64,000 nt of DNA from NCBI GenBank assembly GCA_963779765.1, contig CAVZZP010000001.1:372001-436000 (forward strand), given 5' to 3'. Under the pieces are notes generated by a model, which saw only the letters and a list, made by a program, of their open reading frames with translations, had not been told where the DNA came from and made no database searches. The stretch's first letter is position 1. Each line of letters begins with the position of its first letter. The position numbers and the translations under genes were made by a program. This stretch comes from Silicimonas sp963779765 (GTDB lineage Bacteria > Pseudomonadota > Alphaproteobacteria > Rhodobacterales > Rhodobacteraceae). Below, piece after piece: positions 9,551 through 18,739 of the stretch.

Positions 9551-9967
9551 ATGCAGCCGATCATCTACCTCTTCTTTCCGGGCACCTGCCGCGAGGCCTT
9601 CGAAACCTACGGCCGCGTCTTCGACGTGGCGCCGGAGTTCATGTCCTTCTCGGACATGCCACCCGAGGCCCAGAATGCCATGCCCGGCGTACCCGCCGAC
9701 CACGTCATGCACGGCTCTCTGAAAATCGGCGAAGGCTGGATCTACGGCAGCGACGATCCTTCGATCTCGACGCAGGAGATGGCCGGCTGCAACGTCTCGC
9801 TCGCCTTCTCGACCGAGGCCGAGACACGCCGTGTCTGGGATGCCCTGTCCGAAGGCGGAGAGATCAGGATGCCGCTGAAACCGGAATTCTTCGCGCCGCT
9901 CTACGGGGCGATGTCCGATCGCTTCGGCATCCGCTGGATGATCATGCAGGACGGTCAGGCGTCGTGA
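9551..9967 (+). CDS. VOC superfamily protein, PhnB/glyoxalase-like
   Basis: The 138-residue product starts with IIYLFFPGTCREAFETYGRVF, the usual opening of PhnB-type VOC proteins. It also contains HGSLKIGEGWIYGSDD and ends with DRFGIRWMIM, the typical last strand. Such proteins fold as paired beta-alpha-beta-beta-beta modules and often act as dimeric metalloenzymes or resistance proteins. Many members remain without a known substrate, so no reaction is claimed. The gene stands alone between ychF and a convergent small membrane protein gene. Confidence 0.8.
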   Translation: MQPIIYLFFPGTCREAFETYGRVFDVAPEFMSFSDMPPEAQNAMPGVPADHVMHGSLKIGEGWIYGSDDPSISTQEMAGCNVSLAFSTEAETRRVWDALSEGGEIRMPLKPEFFAPLYGAMSDRFGIRWMIMQDGQAS

Positions 9968-9971
9968 CGCG

Positions 9972-10163
9972 CTAGTCGCGCGCCCGGCTCTCGCGGCCCT
10001 GGAAGATGATGAACCAGGCCAGAAGCACGAACATCGGATGCGTCAGACCGCCCGAGAGGAAAAGCGCGGGCAGCCAGATGAAGAAGATGATGACGCCCAG
10101 GAAGGGTCGACCTGCGAAGACGATCGACAGGGGCGGCAGGAGGATGGCGAGCAAGTAGTTCAT
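9972..10163 (-). CDS. YqaE/Pmp3-like small membrane protein
   Basis: The 63-residue protein begins MNYLLAILLPPLSIVFAGRP, which matches the LLPPL-type first helix of the YqaE/Pmp3 family, and has a second hydrophobic helix (FLGVIIFFIWLPALFLSGG). A third short segment follows before a charged tail (GRESRARD). The start is placed at 10163, where GAAGGAC precedes the ATG; an ATG further upstream at 10208 lacks support. Pmp3 proteins help maintain membrane potential under salt or cold stress. Family assignment is by pattern only, because sequences this short give weak evidence. Confidence 0.65.
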   Translation of the reverse strand: MNYLLAILLPPLSIVFAGRPFLGVIIFFIWLPALFLSGGLTHPMFVLLAWFIIFQGRESRARD

Positions 10164-10226
10164 GTCCTTCACTTGGGGCGGGCAACGCCTGTTGTCCAGT
10201 CCCGCCACGGCGCTAGGTCAGGTGGC

Positions 10227-10901
10227 ATGAACGGACCTGCCATCATCCTCGGCGCCGGCCCCGGTTTGGGCCAGGCGCTTTCCCGACGTTTCGCCGCCGG
10301 CGGCTTCGATGTCGCCATGCTCGCCCGCGACGGTTCGCGGCTGAATGCCCTGTCGCGGGAAGTGGCCGAGGAGACGGGGCGCACCGTCTATGGCTATCCC
10401 GTCGATGCGACCGACCTCGTCGGTCTCCGCGCCTCGCTTGATCGAGTGATCGGCGACATGGGGCCGGCCTCGGTCTTCGTCCATTCGGTCAGCCGCTGGA
10501 TTCCGGGACGGACGCCCGACATAGATCCCGCGACCGTGATGGCCGAGATGGCGCTTTCGGTCGGTGCCGCCCTCCTCGGATCGCAGACCGTTCTGGCAGG
10601 TATGGAGGCGGCCGGCGGAGGCACGATCCTCTGGACCGGAAGCCGCATGGGACTCAATCCCGACAAGAACGGTGCCGCCCCGGCTCTCGGCGCGTCGAAA
10701 TGCGCGCTGCGCGCGCTTGCCCTCTCGGGCGCTAAGGACTTCCACGAACGTGGCATCAACTTCGCCACCGTCACCATCGACGGCACCATCAAGCCGGGAA
10801 CCGCCTTCGACCCCCGCGCCATCGCCGACGCCTTCTGGGAGGCCCACGCCGCCCCTCGCGAAGACTGGGTCGCCGAACGCATTTTCACCGGCCGCGATTG
10901 A
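10227..10901 (+). CDS. Atypical short-chain dehydrogenase/reductase lacking the catalytic Tyr
   Basis: This 224-residue Rossmann-fold protein has the SDR cofactor loop GAGPGLGQA (residues 9-17), an acidic VDATD after the third strand, and a conserved Ser (Ser139 in TGS). The active-site YxxxK is altered: Lys158 is present in GASK, but the Tyr position is Leu154. It could be a non-catalytic SDR, or use a different acid. The start is the ATG at 10227; an upstream extension to 10038 reads through the antisense of the YqaE-like gene and is rejected. It is followed by trpA after 50 bases, without evident functional link. Confidence 0.75.
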   Translation: MNGPAIILGAGPGLGQALSRRFAAGGFDVAMLARDGSRLNALSREVAEETGRTVYGYPVDATDLVGLRASLDRVIGDMGPASVFVHSVSRWIPGRTPDIDPATVMAEMALSVGAALLGSQTVLAGMEAAGGGTILWTGSRMGLNPDKNGAAPALGASKCALRALALSGAKDFHERGINFATVTIDGTIKPGTAFDPRAIADAFWEAHAAPREDWVAERIFTGRD

Positions 10902-10951
10902 TATTCCTCCGGGCATCGGGCAAAGGAAGCCCGACCCAGAGGGAGGCGTCC

Positions 10952-11743
10952 ATGACCCGCATCGACCGCACGTTCCAACGCCTGCGCGACGACGGCCGCA
11001 AGGGCTTCGTGTCCTACGTCATGGCGGGCGATCCCGACTTCGACACCTCGCTCGCCATCGTGAAGGGCCTGCCCGCCGCCGGTGTCGACGTGATCGAACT
11101 CGGCCTGCCTTTCACCGATCCGATGGCGGACGGCCCGACGATCCAGCTTGCCGGTCAGCGGGCGCTCGAGGCGGGAATGACGCTGAAGCGTACGCTGGAG
11201 CTTGCCCGCCGCTTTCGCGAAGGCGACGACACGACGCCGATCGTGCTGATGGGCTATTACAACCCGATCTATTCGCACGGGGTGGACCGCTTCCTCGTGG
11301 ACGCGAAGGCCGCCGGCATCGACGGGCTGATCGTCGTCGACCTGCCGCCCGAAGAGGACGAGGAGCTTTGCATCCCGGCCCAGAAGGCCGGCCTCAACTT
11401 CATTCGCCTCGCGACGCCCACGACGGACGACCGGCGCCTGCCTAAGGTGCTGACGAACACCTCGGGCTTCGTCTATTACGTCTCGATCACCGGCATCACC
11501 GGTGCGGCCAACGCCGTGGCCACCGACGTCGGCCCCGAGGTCGCCCGGATCAAGGCGAAGACCGACTTGCCCGTGATCGTCGGCTTCGGCATCAGGACCC
11601 CCGAGACCAGCCGCGACATCGCGAGTGTGGCGGATGGTGCGGTGGTGGGATCGGCCATCGTCGATCTGATCGGCAAGGGCAAGTCACCCGAAGAGGTGCT
11701 GGACTTCGTAAAGGGCCTCGCTGCCGGCGCGCATTCGGCGTGA
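10952..11743 (+). CDS. trpA: Tryptophan synthase alpha chain
   Basis: The 263-residue TIM-barrel protein cleaves indole-3-glycerol phosphate to indole and glyceraldehyde-3-phosphate in tryptophan synthesis. The catalytic pair sits at the canonical numbers, Glu49 (VDVIELGLPFTDP) and Asp60 (MADGPTIQ). Loop 6 and the phosphate-binding segments YYVSITGITGA and GFGIRTPE are intact. The start is the ATG at 10952 with GAGGGAGG upstream. No trpB or trpF lies adjacent in this window, so trpA is separated from its usual partner here. Confidence 0.97.
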   Translation: MTRIDRTFQRLRDDGRKGFVSYVMAGDPDFDTSLAIVKGLPAAGVDVIELGLPFTDPMADGPTIQLAGQRALEAGMTLKRTLELARRFREGDDTTPIVLMGYYNPIYSHGVDRFLVDAKAAGIDGLIVVDLPPEEDEELCIPAQKAGLNFIRLATPTTDDRRLPKVLTNTSGFVYYVSITGITGAANAVATDVGPEVARIKAKTDLPVIVGFGIRTPETSRDIASVADGAVVGSAIVDLIGKGKSPEEVLDFVKGLAAGAHSA

Positions 11744-11809
11744 CGTGAAGGGGCTCTGCCCCTCGCTCCCGTCGGGGCCCACCCCGGAGTAGTTCAGGAC
11801 AGAAGAAGG

Positions 11810-12067
11810 TCAGGGGTCGGCCGCGATCTCGAACACCTTGTCCCGGTTGGCCGCACCCTGCACCAGCGTAAGACGCGAGGGTGCCACGCCAAGCGCCTTC
11901 GCCAGCGCCTTGCGCACCGCCGCATTGGCCTTGCCGTCCTCGGGCGGGACGGTGACCCAGACGCGGACAAGCCCGGCGTCCTCCTCGACCCGGGCACGTG
12001 AGGCTTTAGGCGTCACGCGCACCGCGATGCGGGCTCCGGGCCGGGCGAGGTGCGAGAGGTCCGTCAT
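11810..12067 (-). CDS. DUF167 (YggU) family protein
   Basis: The 85-residue protein matches the small DUF167/YggU alpha-beta family. The conserved elements are RVTPKASRARV near the start, PPEDGKANAAVRKALAKALGV in the middle and a VQGAANRDKVF strand at the end. The molecular function is unknown in most bacteria. It is divergent from the HDAC-like gene with a 73-base gap that must hold both promoters. Confidence 0.88.
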   Translation of the reverse strand: MTDLSHLARPGARIAVRVTPKASRARVEEDAGLVRVWVTVPPEDGKANAAVRKALAKALGVAPSRLTLVQGAANRDKVFEIAADP

Positions 12068-12140
12068 GGATCGAGCCTGCCTGTCGCCCGCAACCGCTTC
12101 AAGGCTTTCGTCCGACGTGCCGCCCGTCTAGGCTTTGCCC

Positions 12141-13232
<1,092 letters not shown>

Positions 13233-13236
<4 letters not shown>

Positions 13237-13886
13237 GCGACGTCGCCGACCGTGTGCGCGATCGCGGCGTCGCGTGGCTGCGCGGTGCGCTCGACCCACC
13301 GGAGGTCCGCAGGCTTGCCGAGGCCTTCCCACTCGACATGGCGGCCGGCCGACGCCTTCCCGATCCGGCGAGCCTGCTTCGGACGACGTCCTTGGCCGCG
13401 CAACTGTCCGAGGCCCTGCCGTTTCATCGCGCCGTCAGGGCGGTCGCCTTCGACAAGTCTCTTGCGACGAACTGGGCGCTCCCCTGGCACCAGGACAGGG
13501 TCATCGCCGTTCAAGCGCGCCACGACGTCGGTGGCTTCGTTAACTGGACGAAGAAGGACGGCTGCTGGCACTGCGAACCTCCACTTTGGCTGCTGGAACG
13601 GATGGTGTTCCTCAGGGTCCACCTGGACCCCTGCGATGCCGCGACCGGCGCAATGGACATCGCGCCCGGCAGCCATGCCCTTGGCGTCGTCCCCACCTCC
13701 GAGACCGGCAGCGTCGTGGAGCGGTTCGAGACCGAAGTGACCAAGGCCGAAGCGGGCGACGTTCTGATCCTGTCCATGCTGACGCTCCACCGCTCGCGCG
13801 CCGCCACCACGCCCGCGGCGCGGCGTGTCCTCCGCATCGACCTTTCGCCCGACGCGTTGCCCCCGCCTCTGGAGTGGGCAGCCTGA
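13233..13886 (+). CDS. Phytanoyl-CoA dioxygenase (PhyH) family protein
   Basis: The 217-residue product shows the Fe(II)/2-oxoglutarate dioxygenase facial triad. WHQDRVIAV gives the His-x-Asp pair, and the distal His lies in LTLHRSRAATT, followed by the 2-oxoglutarate-binding Arg (ARRVLRID). MDIAPGSHALG is another PhyH block. The start is a TTG at 13233, preceded by GGAGGCTC and overlapping the HDAC stop by TTGA, which implies translational coupling. The substrate is unknown. Pairing with the acetylamine hydrolase suggests a two-enzyme catabolic step, but this is only positional inference. Confidence 0.82.
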
Positions 13887-13941
13887 CCTGCTGGAAATCC
13901 TGCGCGGCTGGCCTTACCTGTGGCGCAGCACAGGAGACCCG

Positions 13942-14520
13942 ATGCCAGACCCGAACCCCAGCGCGCTCGCTTTCCTCGAAACCCGGCGCTCGCGCCCCGC
14001 GAAGACGCTGGCGGGGCCGTTTCCCGACCGCGACGATGTAAAGCGCCTCTTGACCGTCGCCGCGCGCGCGCCGGACCACGGCAAGCTCGAGCCTTGGCGG
14101 TTCCTCGTCCTCGAAGCGCCGGCCCTCGCCCGTCTTGCGGGGACGCTGGCCGAGAAGGGCGCCGAGCTTGGCATCGACCCCGAGAAGATCGACAAGGCGA
14201 GGGCCGAGATGGCGGGCGCGGGCCTTGCCGTCGTCGTGGTGGCAAGTCCGAAACCCTCAGACAAGATCCCCGAGATCGAACAGACCCTCTCGGCGGGCGC
14301 GGTCTGCATGAACCTGCTGTCCGCCGCGCTCGCCGCTGGCTGGGGCGCGAACTGGCTGTCGGGCTGGGCCAGCCATGACGCCGACTGGCGTGAGCGCAAC
14401 CTTGGCCTGATGCCGCACGAATGGATCGCGGGCATCGTCCACCTCGGCACCGAGACGTCTCCTCCCCCCGACCGCCCGCGCCCCGACGTCGATGCGCTGA
14501 CGGAGTGGATCGAGGCGTGA
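13942..14520 (+). CDS. Nitroreductase family protein
   Basis: The 192-residue product matches the FMN-dependent nitroreductase family, close to the short YdjA-like members. FLETRRSRP at the N-terminus contains the FMN-phosphate Arg residues, ARAPDHGKLEPWRFLV is the second FMN-contact block, and GWGANWLSGW lies near the dimer interface. YdjA-type proteins are NAD(P)H-dependent flavoproteins without a settled substrate. The start is supported by CAGGAGACCCG before the ATG. Its stop overlaps the next gene's GTG start. Confidence 0.88.
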   Translation: MPDPNPSALAFLETRRSRPAKTLAGPFPDRDDVKRLLTVAARAPDHGKLEPWRFLVLEAPALARLAGTLAEKGAELGIDPEKIDKARAEMAGAGLAVVVVASPKPSDKIPEIEQTLSAGAVCMNLLSAALAAGWGANWLSGWASHDADWRERNLGLMPHEWIAGIVHLGTETSPPPDRPRPDVDALTEWIEA

Positions 14521-15203
14521 TTCCCGCGTCATTCCTCGCCGCCCTCGGCCAGATGGGCGACACGCGGTTTCAGCGCGTCCTGGTCCTTGGCGTTGGCCTG
14601 ACCGTCGCCCTGCTGTTCGGGGCCTATGTCCTTGTCTTCTGGGGCGTGCAGTGGCTTCTGCCTGACAGCTTCACCCTGCCCTGGGTCGGCGAGATCTCAT
14701 TCGTGGACGAGATGCTGTCCTGGGGATCGGTCGTTCTGATGATGGTGCTGTCCATCTTCCTGATGGTGCCGGTCGCCTCGGCCTTCACCGGCATTTTCCT
14801 CGACGACGTGGCCGATGCGGTCGAAGACAAGCACTATCCCACCCTGCCGCCCGCGCCCCGCACCAGCTTCGCCGACGGGATGGGCGAGGCGCTGACCTCG
14901 CTTGGCGTCATCCTCCTGGCGAACCTGGCCGCACTCGTCTTCTACTTCACGCCGCTCGCGCCCTTCGTCTTCTACGGGCTGAACGGCTTCCTTCTCGGGC
15001 GTGAATACTTCCGCATGATCGCGCTCCGGCGTCTCGGCAAGCCCGGCGCGCGTGCGGCCTTCCGCCGCCACATCGCGACGATCTGGGCCGCTGGCGCACT
15101 GATGGCGGTGCCGCTGACGATTCCTCTGGTGAACCTCTTCGTGCCGATCGTGGGCGCGGCGACCTTCGTCCACCTGTTCCACAGGCTGGAAAGGTCGGCC
15201 TAG
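14517..15203 (+). CDS. EI24/CysZ-like membrane protein
   Basis: The 228-residue integral membrane protein has about five hydrophobic segments. It carries the block YGLNGFLLGREYFRMIALRR, typical of the EI24/CysZ family. CysZ in enterobacteria imports sulfate, but alphaproteobacterial members are usually uncharacterised. A GTG start overlaps the nitroreductase stop (GTGA). The stop shares the four bases CTAG (15200-15203) with the stop of the convergent DUF1467 gene. Confidence 0.78.
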   Translation: MIPASFLAALGQMGDTRFQRVLVLGVGLTVALLFGAYVLVFWGVQWLLPDSFTLPWVGEISFVDEMLSWGSVVLMMVLSIFLMVPVASAFTGIFLDDVADAVEDKHYPTLPPAPRTSFADGMGEALTSLGVILLANLAALVFYFTPLAPFVFYGLNGFLLGREYFRMIALRRLGKPGARAAFRRHIATIWAAGALMAVPLTIPLVNLFVPIVGAATFVHLFHRLERSA

Positions 15204-15481
15204 TTCCCCCGCGATCCCAGACGGTCGAAGATGTCGATGTCCGCGACGGTGATCCCGCCCCAGATGATGACGGCGCAGATCACGGCCCAGACCGGCAGCG
15301 CGACCAGCGTCACCTGCTTCAGCTTGCGCTTCATCGAGAACGACGACGCGGGCGACCCGGCGTGCGTGCCCTTCAGCGTCTCGCCCTCGTCGCCCTGCGT
15401 GCGCAGCCCCACGGGCAACAGCACGAAGAGCGTCATGAACCATACGATGGCAAGCAGGACGATGGCGGAGACGACGTTCAT
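15200..15481 (-). CDS. DUF1467 family membrane protein
   Basis: This 93-residue protein has two transmembrane helices (residues about 2-24 and 60-82). Between them is the motif FVLLPVGLRTQGDEGE followed by GTHAGSPA, which is characteristic of the alphaproteobacterial DUF1467 family. The function is unknown. Its ATG overlaps the stop of the epimerase gene by one base. DUF1467 next to methylmalonyl-CoA epimerase is an arrangement I associate with Rhodobacterales and related orders. Confidence 0.87.
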   Translation of the reverse strand: MNVVSAIVLLAIVWFMTLFVLLPVGLRTQGDEGETLKGTHAGSPASSFSMKRKLKQVTLVALPVWAVICAVIIWGGITVADIDIFDRLGSRGN

Positions 15482-15885
15482 CAGACCTCCTCCAGCTCGA
15501 TCAGCGTGCCGGTGAAATCCTTCGGATGCAGGAACAGCACCGGCTTGCCGTGCGCACCGATCTTCGGCTCGCCGGTGCCGAGGACGCGCGCCCCCGACGC
15601 GGTCAGCCGAGCGGCGGCGGCGCGGATATCCTCGACCTCGTAGCAGATGTGATGGATGCCGCCCGAGGGGTTCTTCTCGAGAAACCCGGTGATGGGAGAG
15701 CCCTCGCCCAAGGGATGAAGCAGCTCGATCTTCGTGTTCGGCAAGGTGATGAACACCACCGTCACACCATGGTCGGGCTCGTCCTGTTCGGGACCGACGT
15801 CCGCGCCCAGCGTGTCGCGGTAAAGCGCGGCGGCGGCCTTCAGGTCGGGCACCGCGATGGCGACGTGATTGAGGCGTCCGATCAT
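15481..15885 (-). CDS. mce: Methylmalonyl-CoA epimerase
   Basis: The 134-residue VOC-fold enzyme interconverts (S)- and (R)-methylmalonyl-CoA in propionyl-CoA assimilation and the ethylmalonyl-CoA pathway. Metal ligands and family blocks visible are LNHVAIAVPDL, KIELLHPLGEGSPI, GGIHHICYEVEDI and the final TGTLIELEE. The start is the ATG at 15885 followed by IGRLNHVAIAV; the 19-residue upstream extension is not typical of the family. It precedes and overlaps the DUF1467 gene. Confidence 0.93.
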   Translation of the reverse strand: MIGRLNHVAIAVPDLKAAAALYRDTLGADVGPEQDEPDHGVTVVFITLPNTKIELLHPLGEGSPITGFLEKNPSGGIHHICYEVEDIRAAAARLTASGARVLGTGEPKIGAHGKPVLFLHPKDFTGTLIELEEV

Positions 15886-15967
15886 GCAAGTCTCCCTCGT
15901 CCGGCTTTTCGCCATATGGTCCCGCAAGACCCCCGGCGGCAAGGGACACGCCGCCGCAGAGCCGCGA

Positions 15968-15982
15968 TTAACGCGACATTAG
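15968..15982. promoter_or_regulatory. Possible CtrA-like binding site
   Basis: TTAA-N7-TTAG differs by one base from the CtrA box TTAA-N7-TTAA known in alphaproteobacteria. It lies about 50 bases before the response-regulator start and in the spacer after the epimerase gene. One mismatch in a short motif makes this a weak call. Confidence 0.25.
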
Positions 15983-16030
15983 CCAATTCCGGTCCGTAAT
16001 GACGAACGCGTCCATTCAGGGAGAAGACCC

Positions 16031-16747
16031 TTGCCCAGCACGCTCGAAGACCTCGTCATGCTCCAGCCGCCCACGGCGGAACGTCCGCTGCTCGGCACTG
16101 TCATTCTTCTGGTCGAGGACAGCCGCCATGCCTGCGAGGCGATGCGCCTGATCTGCCAACGCTCGGGCGCGCGTATCCGTCGCGCCGAAAGCCTGGCCTC
16201 GGCCGAACGCCACCTGAGGACCTACAGACCCCGCATCGCGGTGGTCGACCTGGGTCTGCCGGACGGCTCGGGCCTCGACCTCATCCGCCGCCTCGCGCGC
16301 GCCGAGCCACGCATCGACGGCATCCTCGCCGTTTCGGGCGACGAGGCTTTGGGCGCCGCGGCTCTTGACGCGGGCGCCGACGCCTTTCTACCGAAACCCC
16401 TGGCATCCGTGTCGCGCTTCCAGGCGGTGGTGGTCGCTCTCCTCCCCGAGCCGATCCGCCCGACGACCCTCGCCCGTCCCTTCATCGACACGGTGGAGCC
16501 CGACCCCATCGCGCTTCGCGACGACCTCTGCCTTGCCGCCGACCTCCTGCGGAGCGAGCCCGAGGCGCGGACCGTGGCCTATGTCGCCACCTTTCTTGCA
16601 AGCCTCGCCAAGGATGCCGGCGACCCAGGACTGGCCGAGATCGCGGGCCGTATCGCGGCGCTTTCAGACGGAACCGGCGGCGTGGTCACCGCGCGACGCC
16701 TCGCGGCCGAGGTGCAGGCCCGCATAGACCGTCTAGAACTCGTCTAG
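16031..16747 (+). CDS. Response regulator with receiver domain and C-terminal helical extension
   Basis: Residues about 23-140 form a CheY-like receiver: acidic pair in LLVEDS, phospho-acceptor Asp in VVDLGLPDGSG, and conserved Lys in FLPKPLAS. Residues 150-238 are predicted helical, without a DNA-binding or enzymatic signature I recognise. They could be a HPt-like or dimerisation segment. The start is a TTG at 16031 preceded by AGGGAGA; an internal ATG at 16058 is the alternative. No histidine kinase is encoded in this window, so the partner is elsewhere. Confidence 0.78.
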   Translation: MPSTLEDLVMLQPPTAERPLLGTVILLVEDSRHACEAMRLICQRSGARIRRAESLASAERHLRTYRPRIAVVDLGLPDGSGLDLIRRLARAEPRIDGILAVSGDEALGAAALDAGADAFLPKPLASVSRFQAVVVALLPEPIRPTTLARPFIDTVEPDPIALRDDLCLAADLLRSEPEARTVAYVATFLASLAKDAGDPGLAEIAGRIAALSDGTGGVVTARRLAAEVQARIDRLELV

Positions 16748-16814
16748 CCAAGGTGGACAGCCCAGGCATGTTCGCCTAATGTTCCACTGGCAATCGGGGG
16801 CATGACGAACCATC

Positions 16815-17456
16815 ATGTTGGACATGGGGCAGACGGCAGCACAACACTTGGCGGGCTTTCTGAAGGACGACCGCTTCGGCACCGTTCTGGCCGATCCGCC
16901 GTGGCGCTTCGTCAACCGCACCGGCAAGATCGCGCCCGAGCACAAGCGCCTCGCCCGTTATCCGACGATGGAGCTGGCCGAGATCTGCGCCCTGCCCGTC
17001 GCGGACCATCTTCAGGATCGCGCGCACTGCTATCTCTGGGTTCCGAACGCCCTTCTGCCCGAAGGGCTTCAGGTCCTGACGGCCTGGGGGTTCGACTACA
17101 AGTCGAACATCGTCTGGCACAAGGTCCGCAAGGACGGCGGCTCGGACGGGCGCGGCGTCGGCTTCTACTTCCGCAACGTGACCGAGATCCTGCTGTTCGG
17201 CACCCGCGGCAAGGGTGTCAGGACCGAGGCACCGGGGCGGCGTCAGGTCAACATGATCCAGACCCGCAAGCGCGAGCATTCTCGCAAGCCCGACGAACAG
17301 TACGGCATCATCGAGGATTGCTCCTGGGGACCGTACCTCGAGCTTTTCGGGCGCGGCGTCCGTGACGGCTGGACGGTCTGGGGCAACCAGGCTGACGCCG
17401 ACTACAAGCCCGATTGGGACACCTACAGCTACAACTCCGGCGTGGCGGCCGAATAA
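16815..17456 (+). CDS. MT-A70 family N6-adenine DNA methyltransferase
   Basis: The 213-residue protein has the catalytic DPPW motif at residues 27-30 and the MT-A70 pattern around it: VLADPPWRF, CYLWVPNALLPEGLQVL, WGFDYKSNIVWHK, and RNVTEILLFGTRG. This family methylates adenine N6 in DNA or RNA. The size fits stand-alone bacterial or phage-type MT-A70 enzymes. A BglII-family endonuclease gene lies 0.5 kb downstream on the other strand, so the two may form a restriction-modification pair. The target sequence cannot be deduced. Confidence 0.88.
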   Translation: MLDMGQTAAQHLAGFLKDDRFGTVLADPPWRFVNRTGKIAPEHKRLARYPTMELAEICALPVADHLQDRAHCYLWVPNALLPEGLQVLTAWGFDYKSNIVWHKVRKDGGSDGRGVGFYFRNVTEILLFGTRGKGVRTEAPGRRQVNMIQTRKREHSRKPDEQYGIIEDCSWGPYLELFGRGVRDGWTVWGNQADADYKPDWDTYSYNSGVAAE

Positions 17457-17457
17457 C

Positions 17458-17482
17458 GGAACGCATCCCGGCCGGACGCGTT
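17458..17482 (+). promoter_or_regulatory. EcfG-type general stress promoter of the hemerythrin gene
   Basis: GGAAC at 17458-17462 and CGTT at 17479-17482 are separated by exactly 16 bases. This matches the alphaproteobacterial EcfG consensus GGAAC-N16/17-CGTT. The -10 box lies 29 bases before the ATG at 17512, leaving a short leader that contains the ribosome binding site GAAGGGAG. Confidence 0.65.
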
Positions 17483-17511
17483 GGCGTGCCGACTGAAGGG
17501 AGCGACACGCC

Positions 17512-17988
17512 ATGCCGAACATCTACGAGGCCATCAAGGCCGACCACGACACCCACCGCACACTTCTCGATCGCATCGCCGACACCAATGGTGCGTCGGA
17601 GGAGAGGCAGGAAGCCTGGGACGCCTTCTACGAGGACGTGAAAAGCCATTCCGCGGCCGAGGAAGAGACCTTCTACTCCAAGCTGATGTCCAAGACCTGG
17701 GGCCAGGACGCCGCGCGGCACTCGGTCCAGGAACACGCCGAGATGAACGACCTACTGGAGGAATTGCGCGAGATGGACATGGGCCACGGCTCGTGGCTCG
17801 AGAAGTTCAAGCAGCTCAAGCACGACTACGAACATCACATGGACGAGGAAGAGGACGAGGTCTTCGCACGCGCGAAGGAGGTCATCCCCGACGACGAGAT
17901 CGCCGGCTACGGCGACCGCTTCCTTGCACGGAAGAAGGAAGAGCGCGGCCTGATCGAGGAAAAGCGCGAGGACGCGCTCGAAGACTGA
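17512..17988 (+). CDS. Hemerythrin HHE domain protein
   Basis: The 158-residue helical, acidic protein has the spaced His/Glu ligands of a di-iron hemerythrin-like domain: DHDTHRTLLDRI, KSHSAAEEETFY, QEHAEMNDLLEEL and KHDYEHHMDEEEDEVF. Such proteins bind oxygen, or sense or protect against reactive species. The C-terminal 40 residues are charged and probably helical. It sits behind an exact EcfG-type promoter, consistent with a stress role. It converges on the BglII-family gene with a 4-base gap. Confidence 0.9.
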   Translation: MPNIYEAIKADHDTHRTLLDRIADTNGASEERQEAWDAFYEDVKSHSAAEEETFYSKLMSKTWGQDAARHSVQEHAEMNDLLEELREMDMGHGSWLEKFKQLKHDYEHHMDEEEDEVFARAKEVIPDDEIAGYGDRFLARKKEERGLIEEKREDALED

Positions 17989-17992
17989 CGCC

Positions 17993-18730
17993 TCAGCCGT
18001 CGGTGGCCAGCACAGCCGCCGGCAGACCGATCAGGAGGAGCGGACAGGGATTGCCGACGCCGCGCAGCACCCGCTCCTCCAGCTTCGCCCAATGCGTCGT
18101 GGCCTGCCCGAACTTGTCTGACACGAACTTTCGCGCGAAGGCCTCGTCGAACGCCATCCCGCGCGCCACCAGTCCCGCCACCGTCTTGCGCTGCGCGATC
18201 GTGCGCGCCCCAATCCCCAAGCGGTCGAGATCATCCTCCGATGACAGCCCCCGCGCTTGCATCCACTCGGTGATCCTCGGCAGAAAGGCCTGCTGCATCG
18301 TGGCGCCCCGCGTCACCACGACGCCCAGGCTGATGGCGCTCAGCGCATGAAGACGCTGGAAATTCTCCAGGTCGCGGTCGAAGAACGGATCCTTGTTGTT
18401 CCACTCGATCTCCAGCGCCAGCGCACCGCCGGTCGCGAACTTGACGTGGTCGACCTCGTGGCTGACGCCCGCCCGCTCGACCCCGTCGACGATGGTCTGG
18501 ACCTGGAAACGGTGCTTGCGCCAGCCGACGTCCGACAATTCGTGCCGCAGGCGCTGCGTCAGACCCGCCTCGCCGCCGCCGCCCATGACGATCTCGCCCA
18601 GCGAGATGCGGAACTCGGACAGCACGCGCACCAGCATGTCGAACTCGGCCGGGAAATCCTGAGCAAGGATCGCCCCGGCATGGTTCCGGGTCATCACGTC
18701 GAAGCCGAGATCGGAGAGCGCGGACAGCAT
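17993..18730 (-). CDS. BglII/BstYI family type II restriction endonuclease-like protein
   Basis: The 245-residue product contains the hallmark EIEWNNKDPFFDRDL (residues 107-121) of the BglII/BstYI endonuclease family. Asp94 (HEVDHVKF) lies 13 residues before Glu107-x-Glu109, which fits the family active-site spacing of Asp followed by Glu-x-Gln/Glu. ISLGVVVTRG follows as the next core strand. Homologues cut at RGATCY or AGATCT sites, but specificity cannot be inferred here. The nearby MT-A70 methyltransferase is the candidate protective enzyme. Only the hemerythrin gene lies between them. Confidence 0.8.
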   Translation of the reverse strand: MLSALSDLGFDVMTRNHAGAILAQDFPAEFDMLVRVLSEFRISLGEIVMGGGGEAGLTQRLRHELSDVGWRKHRFQVQTIVDGVERAGVSHEVDHVKFATGGALALEIEWNNKDPFFDRDLENFQRLHALSAISLGVVVTRGATMQQAFLPRITEWMQARGLSSEDDLDRLGIGARTIAQRKTVAGLVARGMAFDEAFARKFVSDKFGQATTHWAKLEERVLRGVGNPCPLLLIGLPAAVLATDG

Positions 18731-18739
18731 GGCACGCTC

